Assembly: GCA_963840235.1 (NCBI GenBank)
Contig: CAWIYC010000002.1
Coordinates: 62,001-126,000, forward strand
Direction: 5' to 3'
DNA from: JBBRHQ01 sp963840235
Lineage (GTDB): Bacteria > Actinomycetota > Thermoleophilia > Solirubrobacterales > 70-9
DNA length: 64,000 bases
A program made the translations under genes and the position numbers. Positions 50,172-58,894 of this stretch are shown piece by piece. Under the pieces are notes generated by a model that saw nothing but the letters and a program-made list of their open reading frames with translations, was not told where the DNA came from and made no database searches. Position 1 is the first letter of the stretch. Every line of letters begins with the position of its first letter.

Positions 50172-51554
50172 CTAGCGGTTGAGCCAGGCCGCGTGCTCGG
50201 CGCCGAGCACGCCGACGGGGTCGCCGTCCTCGATCAGCTCCCGCAGCAGCGCTCCCCAGGGGGCGCTGGCGCGCATGGTCGAGGCGATCTGGAACAGCAG
50301 CCCCTCCATCCTTCGTAGGAGCAGGGCTTCCGGGGGAAGCGTCATCCGCCGGAGCTGGTCGAAGAGGTCGCGGCGCTGCTCGCGCATCGTCTCTGTGCTT
50401 CGCCACAGGTCCTCGGGCGCCAGCCGCAACGGCTCCTCGGACTTCAGCCACCAGGAGACCTCCCGCATGTACTCGAGGAGCAGCGGGCCGTCCCAATCAG
50501 TGACCTCGCCGGGCAGGTAGCCGAGATCCCGCATGCCCCTGAGCAGGGTGGCAGCGTCGTCCTCGCGGATCGCCGCGGCGATCTCGCCCTCGTCGGCGAG
50601 GTAGCCCGGCGGCAACCGGCGGAGCATGCCGAAGTCGAAGAAGGCAACGCGGCCGTCGGGGCAGAGCAGGTAATTGCCGGGGTGGGGGTCCCCGAGGGCA
50701 AGCCCCAGTTCCTTCACCGTCCCGTAGAAGAAGCGGTAGACGATCTCGACGTAGCGGTCCCTGATGCCGTCGGGCTGCAATGCGACTGCGCCCCACCCCA
50801 TCCCGTCCACCCACTCGGTGACCAGTACGCGCCGGCGGCTGAGCTCGGTGTCGACCTCCGGGACGAGCGCGAACGGGTGTGCGCGCCAGAAGCGGGCGAC
50901 GCGATGGTGGTTGCTCGCTTCCAGCTCGTAGTCGCACTCCTCGACGATCCGTTCGCCGAGCTCGGCCAGCACCTCCTTTATCTCCAGCCCGGGCATCAGC
51001 TGGCGCAGCAGCGGCGTCAGCAGGCGCAGGTTTCGCATGTCGGACTCGACCGTCTCGGCGATACCCGGGTACTGGACCTTGATCGCGACCTCGCGTCCCT
51101 CGCGGGTCAGCCCGCGGTAGACCTGGCCGATGCTGGCGGCGGCAGCGGGCTCGGGGTCGATCTCGGCCAGGGCGCGCTCCGGGTCCTCGCCCCAGTCCTC
51201 GGCGATCACCGCTCGCATCTGCTTCCAGCCGACGGGCGGGACGCTGTCCCGGAGCGAGGCGAGGCGGCTCTGCAGGTACTCGGACTGGTCGGGGTCGAGG
51301 CCGGGGAACTCAACCGTCGAGAGGACCTGCCCGGCCTTCATCGCCGCCCCGCGCATCACCGCCAGCTGATCGATCAGCGAGTCGATAGTGGCGACGACGC
51401 GGTCACCCCGCCTGCGCCGCTGCTGCTCGGGAGTCCCCCTCGAGTCGAGGCGATCGCCGGCCCAGCGCATGGCGCCGCCGGCGGCCACGCGCCCGAGGCG
51501 GGCCGTCCGCGCCCCCCTGCCCCGGGTGGGGCTGCGTCCCTTCTCTTCGGCCAC
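50172..51554 (-). CDS. ABC1/UbiB family atypical kinase
   Basis: A 460-residue protein of the ABC1/ADCK/UbiB family, ATPases/atypical kinases tied to isoprenoid quinone or lipid metabolism. Family hallmarks: MRGAAMKAGQVLST (KxGQ motif), EPAAAASIGQVYRG (Ala-rich nucleotide loop), REVAIKVQYPGI (Lys), IVEECDYELEASN, VLVTEWVDGM, GDPHPGNYLLCPDGRVAFFD (catalytic and metal loops) and FGMLRRLPP. It lacks a clear membrane anchor. The GTG start was chosen just before EEKGRSP; the longer frame upstream has no similarity. Divergent from the membrane protein at 51665. Confidence 0.88.
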   Translation of the reverse strand: MAEEKGRSPTRGRGARTARLGRVAAGGAMRWAGDRLDSRGTPEQQRRRRGDRVVATIDSLIDQLAVMRGAAMKAGQVLSTVEFPGLDPDQSEYLQSRLASLRDSVPPVGWKQMRAVIAEDWGEDPERALAEIDPEPAAAASIGQVYRGLTREGREVAIKVQYPGIAETVESDMRNLRLLTPLLRQLMPGLEIKEVLAELGERIVEECDYELEASNHHRVARFWRAHPFALVPEVDTELSRRRVLVTEWVDGMGWGAVALQPDGIRDRYVEIVYRFFYGTVKELGLALGDPHPGNYLLCPDGRVAFFDFGMLRRLPPGYLADEGEIAAAIREDDAATLLRGMRDLGYLPGEVTDWDGPLLLEYMREVSWWLKSEEPLRLAPEDLWRSTETMREQRRDLFDQLRRMTLPPEALLLRRMEGLLFQIASTMRASAPWGALLRELIEDGDPVGVLGAEHAAWLNR

Positions 51555-51664
51555 GGCCGACAGTCTGGCAAGACCCGCCTCGGGGCCGGGCCGGCTGGGC
51601 TGCGTTCCGGGGGGACTGTCGGCGACAATGGCCGACGCGTGCTCATGCTCCAGACAGCCGGGCG

Positions 51665-53239
51665 GTGGCCGAGATGACCACCGACGTCCTCGCACCGCGG
51701 GGCGCCCTGCGGGGGATGCTGCTGGCGGCGGCGATCGCCACCCTCTGGCTTGCCATCGCTCCGGCGACCCCTGACCTCGCCGCTCAGGTCTACCGTGTCC
51801 ACCTCTTCGCCAACCACGGTTTCGCCCTGTATGACGCCAACTGGTACGGGGGTCATCTGCTCCCCGCCTACAGCGTCCTCTTCCCGCCGCTGGGGGCGCT
51901 GATCGGGGTCCGGCTTGCGGGGGCGCTGGCGACTGCGGCGGCGATCGTCTTCTTCGATCGCCTCGCCCGCGACGAGTTCGGATCCGGCGCCTGGCGCGGC
52001 ACGCTCTGGTTCGCCGTGGGCGCCGGGCTCAACCTGCTCAGCGCCCGGCTCACCTTCGCGCTGGGACTCGCGGTCGGCCTCGGGGCGCTGCTGGCGGCGC
52101 GCCGGGGGCGCCAGGTCCCGGCGGTGGCACTTGCCTTCGCCTGCCCGCTGGCCAGCCCCCTCGCCGGGCTCTTCCTGACCGGCGCCGCTGCTGCCTGGGC
52201 GGTCGGGCACAGGCGGCTGGCGCCGGCCTGGTTGGTGGCCGCCTCGTTGGCGCCGCTGCTGGCGCTCCAGGTCGCCTTCCCCGAGGGCGGCACCTTCCCC
52301 TTCACCGTGACCGAGCTTGCCCTGCTACTGACCGCGCTCGTCGGGGGCATCGTCGTGCTGCCGGCCGAGCAGCGGGTGCTGCGGGTCGGATTCGCGATCT
52401 ACGCGCTGTTGGCGATCGCGGCCTTCCTCGTGCCGAGTCCGCTGGGCTCGAACTGCGGCCGACTGGCGCTGATTGCAGTCGGCCCGCTGCTTGCCTGCGC
52501 CCTCACCGGGCGCAGGGCGCTGGTGCTCGCGGCGGCGGCGCCGCTGCTGCTGTTCTGGTCCTGGGCGCCTTCGGCGCGCGATCTCGAGGACGTCGGCGGG
52601 CCGAGCGCAAGCGCCGCCTACTACGCGCCCCTGGAGTCGTTCCTGGCACGCCACGATGAACCCCCGGCACGGGTCGAGATCCCATTCACAAAGCAGCACT
52701 GGGAGGCGGTGTATGTCGCCCGGCACTTCATGCTCGCTCGTGGCTGGGAGCGCCAGCTCGACCGTGGCAGGAACCCGATCTTCTACCAGGGCCGGCACCG
52801 CGCCCTCGACCCCGATGCCTATCTCCGCTGGCTGCAGGCCGCCGGCGTCCGCTACGTCGCCGTTCCTGACGCGCAGCTCGACGAATCTGCCCGTGCCGAG
52901 GTCGCTCTGATCTCCGCCCGCCCACCGTATCTGGAGCACGTCTGGAGCTCGACCCACTGGGCCGTCTACGCGGTGCGAGACGCGACGCCGCTGCTGAGCG
53001 GTCCCGGCCGGCTCCTCAGCGTTCGTCCCGACTCGTTCACCCTCGACGTGCAGCGGCCGGGAAGGTTCCTGGTGCGGCTGCACTTCTCGCCCTACTGGCA
53101 GTTGCACAAGGAAGCTGGATGCGTGATGAGGGGCCGGAACGGTTGGACCCGCCTGCAGCTGACCCGAACCGGCACCCAGCAGGTGACGACCGACTTCGGG
53201 CTCGATCGGGCACTCAGCCACGGTCGCCGCTGCGCCTGA
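51665..53239 (+). CDS. Multi-pass membrane protein, possible GT-C-type glycosyltransferase
   Basis: About 520 residues. Around nine to ten hydrophobic helices fill residues 10-300, followed by a soluble C-terminal domain of about 220 residues. The first loop (VHLFANHGFALYDANWYGGH) carries acidic and Tyr/Trp residues as in lipid-linked sugar transferases of the GT-C fold, and the soluble part has YLRWLQAAGVRYVAVPDAQL, common in uncharacterised actinobacterial membrane glycosyltransferases. I cannot name a catalytic residue with certainty. GTG 51665 or ATG 51674 may start the protein. A terminator hairpin follows the stop. Confidence 0.6.
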   Translation: MAEMTTDVLAPRGALRGMLLAAAIATLWLAIAPATPDLAAQVYRVHLFANHGFALYDANWYGGHLLPAYSVLFPPLGALIGVRLAGALATAAAIVFFDRLARDEFGSGAWRGTLWFAVGAGLNLLSARLTFALGLAVGLGALLAARRGRQVPAVALAFACPLASPLAGLFLTGAAAAWAVGHRRLAPAWLVAASLAPLLALQVAFPEGGTFPFTVTELALLLTALVGGIVVLPAEQRVLRVGFAIYALLAIAAFLVPSPLGSNCGRLALIAVGPLLACALTGRRALVLAAAAPLLLFWSWAPSARDLEDVGGPSASAAYYAPLESFLARHDEPPARVEIPFTKQHWEAVYVARHFMLARGWERQLDRGRNPIFYQGRHRALDPDAYLRWLQAAGVRYVAVPDAQLDESARAEVALISARPPYLEHVWSSTHWAVYAVRDATPLLSGPGRLLSVRPDSFTLDVQRPGRFLVRLHFSPYWQLHKEAGCVMRGRNGWTRLQLTRTGTQQVTTDFGLDRALSHGRRCA

Positions 53240-53244
53240 GCTAC

Positions 53245-53275
53245 GCCCCCCGTCCCCCGCCATGGCACGGGGGGC
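53245..53275 (+). terminator. Intrinsic-type hairpin
   Basis: GCCCCCCGT (53245-53253) pairs with ACGGGGGGC (53267-53275) around a 13-nt loop, directly after the stop of the membrane protein gene and followed by TTGCGTG. Confidence 0.65.
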
Positions 53276-53297
53276 TTGCGTGCAATTCGGCGCCCAT

Positions 53298-53317
53298 CCT
53301 GCAATTATGTTTGCAGG
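53298..53317. promoter_or_regulatory. Inverted repeat in an AT-rich pocket
   Basis: CCTGCAA-ttatgt-TTGCAGG is a perfect 7-bp inverted repeat with a 6-bp spacer, in an unusually AT-rich stretch (53280-53340) about 100 bp before the cell-wall hydrolase gene. It may be an operator or part of a leader. The gap 53276-53419 otherwise shows no coding signal. Confidence 0.45.
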
Positions 53318-53419
53318 TTATTAGCAACTCCTCACACTTTGACGGGGCCGGATAGCCTGTCGCGCTCCGCCGGTCACCCCGAGAGACGGTCATTGAAGGG
53401 AATCGACCAGGCGGCGCGA

Positions 53420-54688
53420 ATGGCTCCAGTTTCCACCGAGAAGCAGATCCCCCGGGTCCGCCGTGGCCCGGTCACGCTCGCCGCGACCGTGTTCGCGGCG
53501 CTGGTCCTGCTCGGCCTTCTCGGCGGCATCGCCCCGGCCGAGAACCTCCAGCGCAAGCTCGATCGCGGCCAGGCCAGGCTTGACCGGGTCGAGCAGAAGC
53601 GGGGCGACGTCGCGGCCTCGATCGCGCAGCAGAACCGCGAGATCGACGCCCTGATCGGAGAGGTCGCCTCGCTGCAGAGCCAGCGGGCCGAGGTCGAGCA
53701 GGAGCTTGCCGCGAAGCAGGCCGAGCTCGATCGCGCCACGGCGGCCCTGGCGCGCCAGCGCCGCCACCTCGAGGTCGTCCGCGCGCAGCTGAAGCGGGCC
53801 CTGAATGTCCTCCGTCAGTGGCTGGTGACCGTCTACGTCTCCGGCAATCCGGACGTCCTCAGCGTCATCGCCGACTCAGCCAGCTGGTCCGACGTCGTCT
53901 CCCAGAGCGAGTACCTGGGACAGATCAGGGACTACGAGGGCAGCGTGGTCGAGCGGGTTCAGGAGATCCGCGACCAGACCAGGGCCGCAGTGAAGCGGCT
54001 TACGGCAACGCGGGCGGAGATCTCCGATGCCCGCGACGCGATCGCGGCTCAGGAGCAGCGGCTGGCGGGAATGGAGGCCTCGCTGCAGGCGCGGCACTCC
54101 GAGCTGATCGCCGCCCAGAGCGCCCGCCAGCAGGCGCTGGACTCGCTCCAGGGCAGAGCCGCCGCGCTCAGCGACAACCTCTCTTCCGTCTCCGACCAGA
54201 TCGCCCAGCGGCAGGCGGCCGCCCAGGCCGCGGCTCCGTCCCCGACCACCGCCCCGGCGCCGGTCTCGGTTCCGGGCGAGTCGGCGACCCTGCTTCCCGA
54301 CGGTCAGGCTGCGGCCCCGGCGAGCGCGCCCCCGGCGGTGAAGGCGGCAATTGCCGCGGCCAACTCGATCGCAACCACGCCCTACATCTGGGGCGGCGGC
54401 CACGGCTCCTTCAGCTCTCCCGGTTACGACTGCTCGGGCGCAGTCAGCTTCGCTCTCAACGGGGGCGGCTTCCTCTCGAGCCCCCTCGACTCGACCGGCC
54501 TCGAGACATGGGGCGTCCCGGGAGCCGGCAGCTGGATCACTGTCTACGCCAACTCTGGCCACGCCTTCGCCGTGATCGCAGGCCTGCGCTGGGACACGTC
54601 GGGGAACACCTCCGGGACGGGTCCCCGTTGGCACTCGGACATGGCCTCGACCGCCGGCTTCATCGCCCGCCACCCCGACGGCTACTGA
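53420..54688 (+). CDS. Coiled-coil NlpC/P60-like cell-wall hydrolase
   Basis: A 422-residue exported protein of PcsB/RipA-like design. A signal peptide (hydrophobic TLAATVFAALVLLGLLGGIA, ending near PAEN) is followed by a long coiled coil (about 45-260, heptads such as LQRKLDRGQARLDRVEQKRG and later AQEQRLAGMEASLQARHSEL), a Pro/Ala linker, and a C-terminal hydrolase domain of about 110 residues. The latter has IWGGGHGSFSSPGYDCSGAV (catalytic Cys) and VYANSGHAFAVIAGL (catalytic His), as in NlpC/P60 endopeptidases. It probably cuts peptidoglycan stem peptides at division. ATG 53420; longer frames lack the signal-like start. Confidence 0.82.
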   Translation: MAPVSTEKQIPRVRRGPVTLAATVFAALVLLGLLGGIAPAENLQRKLDRGQARLDRVEQKRGDVAASIAQQNREIDALIGEVASLQSQRAEVEQELAAKQAELDRATAALARQRRHLEVVRAQLKRALNVLRQWLVTVYVSGNPDVLSVIADSASWSDVVSQSEYLGQIRDYEGSVVERVQEIRDQTRAAVKRLTATRAEISDARDAIAAQEQRLAGMEASLQARHSELIAAQSARQQALDSLQGRAAALSDNLSSVSDQIAQRQAAAQAAAPSPTTAPAPVSVPGESATLLPDGQAAAPASAPPAVKAAIAAANSIATTPYIWGGGHGSFSSPGYDCSGAVSFALNGGGFLSSPLDSTGLETWGVPGAGSWITVYANSGHAFAVIAGLRWDTSGNTSGTGPRWHSDMASTAGFIARHPDGY

Positions 54689-54709
54689 GCCGGCCGACGC
54701 CAGGCCGGC
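54689..54709 (+). terminator. Hairpin after the cell-wall hydrolase gene
   Basis: GCCGGCC (54689-54695) and GGCCGGC (54703-54709) form a 7-bp stem with a 7-nt loop, beginning right after the stop codon. Confidence 0.5.
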
Positions 54710-54719
54710 GGGGGGCGGC

Positions 54720-54725
54720 TAGGCT
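54720..54725 (+). promoter_or_regulatory. -10-like box (TAGGCT) before MmgE/PrpD
   Basis: TAGGCT ends exactly 6 nt before ATG 54732, with no ribosome site, as at other leaderless candidates here. Confidence 0.45.
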
Positions 54726-54731
54726 CCGCCG

Positions 54732-55889
54732 ATGAACGGGCCGGACGGATATCGGGTCGCCCTGCTCGACTGGCTCGCCTGCGCCGCGGGGGGTGCCAAT
54801 GAGCCCGCGGCAGCAGTCGCCCGCGCCGCCGGCGACGGCCTGCTCGGGCGGGTCGCCGCAGTCGGGACCGCCGGGCATGTCCTCGACTTCGATGACACCT
54901 ACCTGCCGGGCGTCGCCCACCTCAGCGCCGCCACCGCACCGGCGGCGCTGGTGCTGGGCGCGGAGCAAGGCGCGAGTGTGGGGGAGGCGCTCGAAGCCTA
55001 TGCCGACGGCTTCGAGGCCATGGGCGCGATGGCGAGGGCGGCGCACCCCGATCTTTACGAAGGCGGCTGGCACCCGACCGCTGTCTGTGGCAGCCTCGGC
55101 GCCGCGGTGACGGGGTCGCGGCTGCTGGGTCTCGACAGCGCCGCCGAGGGCTCGGCCTCTGCCCTGGCGCTGCTGCGGGCTTCGGGCCTGCGCTCGGCCT
55201 TCGGGACCGCCGGCAAGAGCCTGCAGGTCGGGCTGGCGGCGGCGGCCGGCGTCGCCTCGGCGCGGATGGCTGCGGCAGGGGCCGGGATCGACCTGGAGGC
55301 GGTGGCGACGGGGTACGCGGGCTTCTCGACTGCCTTCGCCGCCGGTTTCGAGGCCCGATCCGAGGGCGCGCCCGCCGCGATCGGGGAGAACTGGATCAAG
55401 GCCTACCCCTGCTGCCTGCAGACACACAGTGCGATCGAGGCCGCCGCCGAGCTGCGCGACGCCGGCGGCGCCGGGGGCGGGAGGATCGGGGTCGCGATCC
55501 ACCCGCTCTCGCTCCAGGCGGCCCCGATAGAGGTCCCGGCCACCGGTCTCGAGGCGAAGTTCTCCATCCCCTACCTGACCGCCTTCACCCTCCTGCGCGG
55601 CGCCCCGGGGCCGGAGAGCTTCGCCGGGGTGGAGGACGAAGCCGCCCGGCTCGGCGCAGGGGTTGCAGTCCGGGCCGATGGCTCGCTCGGTGCCTCGGAG
55701 GCGGTGCTCGAGGTCGACGGCGAGGAGGCCTCGCGGGTGCTTGCCGCCCGCGGGTCGCCGCAGCGCCCTCTCGACGAGGCCAACCTGGTCGCGAAACGGC
55801 GTTCTCTGGCGGGCGAGAAGCTCGAAGGGGCTCTCGATGTCCCAAGCCTTCCGGTGGCGGAGTTGCTCGACCTGATCGAGCCGCGATGA
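54732..55889 (+). CDS. MmgE/PrpD family protein
   Basis: A 385-residue protein of the 2-methylcitrate dehydratase/cis-aconitate decarboxylase superfamily. Landmarks: HVLDFDDTYLPGVAHLSAAT (active-site acidic residues and His), EAYADGFEAMGAMARAAHPD, GWHPTAVCGSLGAAVTGSRL, GFSTAFAAGFEARSEGAPAA, IKAYPCCLQTHSAIEAAAEL and FSIPYLTAFTLL. It is about 60-70 residues shorter than typical members, mainly at the N-terminus and in loops. Members act on tricarboxylates or related acids, but the substrate here is not readable. No other methylcitrate-cycle gene is present. ATGA overlap with the thioesterase. Confidence 0.82.
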   Translation: MNGPDGYRVALLDWLACAAGGANEPAAAVARAAGDGLLGRVAAVGTAGHVLDFDDTYLPGVAHLSAATAPAALVLGAEQGASVGEALEAYADGFEAMGAMARAAHPDLYEGGWHPTAVCGSLGAAVTGSRLLGLDSAAEGSASALALLRASGLRSAFGTAGKSLQVGLAAAAGVASARMAAAGAGIDLEAVATGYAGFSTAFAAGFEARSEGAPAAIGENWIKAYPCCLQTHSAIEAAAELRDAGGAGGGRIGVAIHPLSLQAAPIEVPATGLEAKFSIPYLTAFTLLRGAPGPESFAGVEDEAARLGAGVAVRADGSLGASEAVLEVDGEEASRVLAARGSPQRPLDEANLVAKRRSLAGEKLEGALDVPSLPVAELLDLIEPR

Positions 55890-56623
55890 GCGGGACCTCG
55901 CCGGCGCCGGCGGAGATAGTGCCCGAGCCGGGGGTGGGGCGCCTGTTCGAGTGGCGGATGCGGCCCGGCGTCGCCGACGTCGCCCCCAGCGGGCGGGCCC
56001 GGCTCGACGCGATCGCGCGCTGGCTCCAGGACGTCGCCTACCTCGACGTGGTCGCCGCCGGCTTCGAGAATCGCGGTGCCTGGATCGTCCGCCGAACCCG
56101 GATCAAGGCGGATGTGCTGCCGCGATTCGGGGAGGACCTCGTCCTGCGCACCTTCTGCAGCGGCATCGGTCGCTTCTGCGCCGAGCGGCGTACCGTGATC
56201 GAGGGAGCGAGGGCCTCGGTGCAGACTGTCGCCACCTGGGTCTACCTCGACCCGGAACGACTGGTGCCAATGCGTTTCGACGATGAGTTCGTGGCGATCT
56301 ACTCCGAGAGCGCCCGGGGGCGCGGCGCCAGCGTCAGGCTCCGACACCCGGGGCCGCCGGCCGACGCCGGGGCGGAGCCCTGGATCTTCCGGGCAGCCGA
56401 TCTAGACCTTGCCGGCCACGTCAACAACTCCCACTACTGGGGAGCAATCGAGTCCGACCTCCTAGGCGGCGAGGAGCCGGGCGCGATCGACGCCGAGATC
56501 GAGCACCTCGGACCGGCCCAGGCGGGCGAGGCCGTGATCCTCCGCGGCGCGGGCGGGACCTGGATCGCGGACGGCGGCGGCCGGGTGCTCGCCTCGATCC
56601 GGCACCGGCACTCAGCCGTCTGA
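55886..56623 (+). CDS. Acyl-ACP thioesterase-like double hotdog protein
   Basis: A 245-residue protein with two hotdog halves, like bacterial relatives of plant FatA/FatB. The first half (about 20-140) has FEWRMRPGVADVAPSGRARL, ARWLQDVAYLDVVAAGFENR and RRTRIKADVLPRFGEDLVL. The second half has the catalytic-type segment AADLDLAGHVNNSHYWGAIE. It should release fatty acids from acyl-ACP or acyl-CoA. It is coupled to the MmgE/PrpD gene and overlaps the convergent TgpA gene by 12 bp. Confidence 0.8.
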   Translation: MSGTSPAPAEIVPEPGVGRLFEWRMRPGVADVAPSGRARLDAIARWLQDVAYLDVVAAGFENRGAWIVRRTRIKADVLPRFGEDLVLRTFCSGIGRFCAERRTVIEGARASVQTVATWVYLDPERLVPMRFDDEFVAIYSESARGRGASVRLRHPGPPADAGAEPWIFRAADLDLAGHVNNSHYWGAIESDLLGGEEPGAIDAEIEHLGPAQAGEAVILRGAGGTWIADGGGRVLASIRHRHSAV

Positions 56624-58894
56624 GCCGGGCACCGGCTTCGGTCCCAGCGGCGGCACCGTCCGAAGCGCCCGCAACGCTCGCCCCGCCCCCCCGTGGCGGC
56701 CGAGCTCGCCGCGCATCCGCCGGCGCTCGCTGGCACGCGGCGGCTCGGATCCCTCGCCGTAGCGGTAGGCGCCGAGCTTGGCGGCATAGGCGGCGAGCCC
56801 GGGCCGGCCGAGCGCGGCCGAGTCGCGCTCGAGCCGCCGCAGGGTGAGGCCGCCGGTGACCGGCCTGCCCATTGCCCGCAAGGCGCGGCGCAGCTCGGCG
56901 ATCTGGGCGTCGGCGAGCGCCCGCCCTTCAAGCGAGCGGCGCCGGCGCGCGATCGCCGCCAGGGCCCCGACCAGCACCGCAGCCAGCATCCCGAAGCCGG
57001 CCAGGCCCACATACAAGGGCCAGCTGCCGTTGCCGCCGCTGGAGCCCCCGCCCGTCGCCGCCGGGGCGCGGGAGCCTCGATCCCCGATCGGGGGCAGGTG
57101 GCGCCTGGTCCGGAGCACTGGCGGGAGCGCCGGCCCCGGCGAGGTGGAGGCCGCGGGGGAGGCCGCCGGGGTCGGGTCGAAGGGGACCCAGCCGATCCCC
57201 TCGAAATAGACCTCGACCCAGGAGTGGGCGTCGAAGTCGTGGACGACGTAGCCGTCCCCCGACCCCGCCGGGGTGCCCGGACTGAAGCCGGAGGCAACCC
57301 GGCTGGGAATGCCGAGCATCCTCAGCATCAGCGCCATCGCCCCGGAGAAATGCTGGCAGTAGCCCTCGCGATCCTCGAATAGGAAGGACCGCAGCGGATA
57401 GCGGCGCACCGGCGGGTTCTCGCTGTATGAGTAGGCGCCGAGGAGGTGGCGATTGATCGCCTCGACCGCGTCGTAGGTGGTGGGCGCTCCGGCGGAGAGG
57501 CGGCTGGCGAGGCGGAAGACGGACGCGTAGGGTGAGCGAAGGAGTCGCCGACCCGCGTCAGCCACCGCTCGGGCTCTGCTTGCGGAGGATCGCAGCGGCA
57601 CGGTGAGCGGAACGGTCACCATGCCACTGCCGTTCTGCGCGCCGACGATGTCGAGGAAGCTCCGCGGAACGGCGATGGTCGTGTAGCGGCTGAGGGCCCG
57701 CCGATACGGCACCGAGCTTGCGCGCCGCATCCGCGCCGACGTCGGCTGGGGCGAGTAGTAGTGGACGGTGTAGCTGTCGCCTCCGCCGATTCCCTCCCCG
57801 TCCGTCGGGACGATGCCGCCGTCCGAGGCAGCGGTCCGGCCGAGTCCCTGGATCGAGAGCGGGGCGCCGGCGGCGACCACGAACTGGCTGCTGAGCTCCT
57901 CGATGCGGAAGCGGGCGGTGTGGACCCAGCGCGGATCGAGGTATGCGGCCGAGGCGGGTCCGGCGATCGGGGACGGCAGCTCGAGCGACGGCCGGGGCGT
58001 CTGCAGCGGCTCGAGCCAGCGGATTCCGTCGAAGCGGTCGAGCACGGCGGTGCGCCAGTAGTGGGGTGCGCGGCTGCGGACGGTGAGCAGCAGCTGACCC
58101 TTCCGCGGCCACCCGATCGGCCCGTAGGTGTGGTTCCAGGTGAAGAACTCGGTTCCGCCGGTCGCGCTGGAGGACAGGTCCCAGCGGGTGTAGTCGAGGA
58201 GCGGCTTCCCTCCGGCCACCCGGGAGCACAGCGGCAGCGCCAGGAGTCCGGCGGCGGCGATCAGGCCCAGGCCCATGGCCGCGCTGCGCACGGCCATCCC
58301 GGGCAGCCAGAGCCAGGCGGCGACGAGCGCGAACAGCAACAGCCCCCCGAGCAGGGGCGCCGCAGGGGGGGAGAGGGTCGACGCCGTGCCGTAGCCGGCG
58401 ACCAGGATCGCTAGGCCGAGAGTCGCCCGGGTCGCGGTTGCGCCGGCTGTCGGCCAGAAGGTGACCGTTGCGCCGGCGCCGAGGACCAGCGCCAGCCCGA
58501 CCAGGATCGTCAGCTGAGCCCAACCGCCGCCGGTGTAGGGGTAGCTTGCCCCGGCGGCGAGGTCGAGGCCGGAGCGAAGCTCGCCGAGAAGCTCGCCCCA
58601 CCCGCCCGGGAGGAGCAGGCGGGCCGGGACCCCGAGGGCGAGCGTTGCCAGCGCGGTGCCGATCAGCGCCGCCGGCAGCGCCGGCCACCAGCGCCAGCGC
58701 CCCGTCGAGCGGTTACCGAGGGTCGCCAGCAGGGCCGCGAGGGCGACGAGGACCAGGGTCGCCGCCAGTACTCGCAGGAGCGGGGGATTCTCCACCAGCG
58801 CCGACCAGCGGGCGGCGACGAACAATGCCAGCACGGCGAACGCACCCAGCCGCGCCAGCGGCAGCGCTCCGCAGGCGCGGGCCGCCCGTCTCAC
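56612..58894 (-). CDS. TgpA-like transglutaminase membrane protein
   Basis: A 760-residue membrane protein. About seven N-terminal helices (to about 235) precede an extracytoplasmic domain (DUF3488 region) and a transglutaminase core: DREGYCQHFSGAMALMLRML (catalytic Cys), VHDFDAHSWVEVYFEGIGWV (His) and PFDPTPAA (Asp). Then come a Pro/Ser/Gly linker, one more helix (SWPLYVGLAGFGMLAAVLVG) and a cytosolic DUF4129-like tail. GTG 58894 overlaps the DUF58 stop (GTGA), which I prefer over 58945. It is the last gene of the MoxR-DUF58-TgpA unit, thought to act in envelope protein maturation. Confidence 0.87.
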   Translation of the reverse strand: MRRAARACGALPLARLGAFAVLALFVAARWSALVENPPLLRVLAATLVLVALAALLATLGNRSTGRWRWWPALPAALIGTALATLALGVPARLLLPGGWGELLGELRSGLDLAAGASYPYTGGGWAQLTILVGLALVLGAGATVTFWPTAGATATRATLGLAILVAGYGTASTLSPPAAPLLGGLLLFALVAAWLWLPGMAVRSAAMGLGLIAAAGLLALPLCSRVAGGKPLLDYTRWDLSSSATGGTEFFTWNHTYGPIGWPRKGQLLLTVRSRAPHYWRTAVLDRFDGIRWLEPLQTPRPSLELPSPIAGPASAAYLDPRWVHTARFRIEELSSQFVVAAGAPLSIQGLGRTAASDGGIVPTDGEGIGGGDSYTVHYYSPQPTSARMRRASSVPYRRALSRYTTIAVPRSFLDIVGAQNGSGMVTVPLTVPLRSSASRARAVADAGRRLLRSPYASVFRLASRLSAGAPTTYDAVEAINRHLLGAYSYSENPPVRRYPLRSFLFEDREGYCQHFSGAMALMLRMLGIPSRVASGFSPGTPAGSGDGYVVHDFDAHSWVEVYFEGIGWVPFDPTPAASPAASTSPGPALPPVLRTRRHLPPIGDRGSRAPAATGGGSSGGNGSWPLYVGLAGFGMLAAVLVGALAAIARRRRSLEGRALADAQIAELRRALRAMGRPVTGGLTLRRLERDSAALGRPGLAAYAAKLGAYRYGEGSEPPRASERRRMRGELGRHGGAGRALRALRTVPPLGPKPVPGSDG

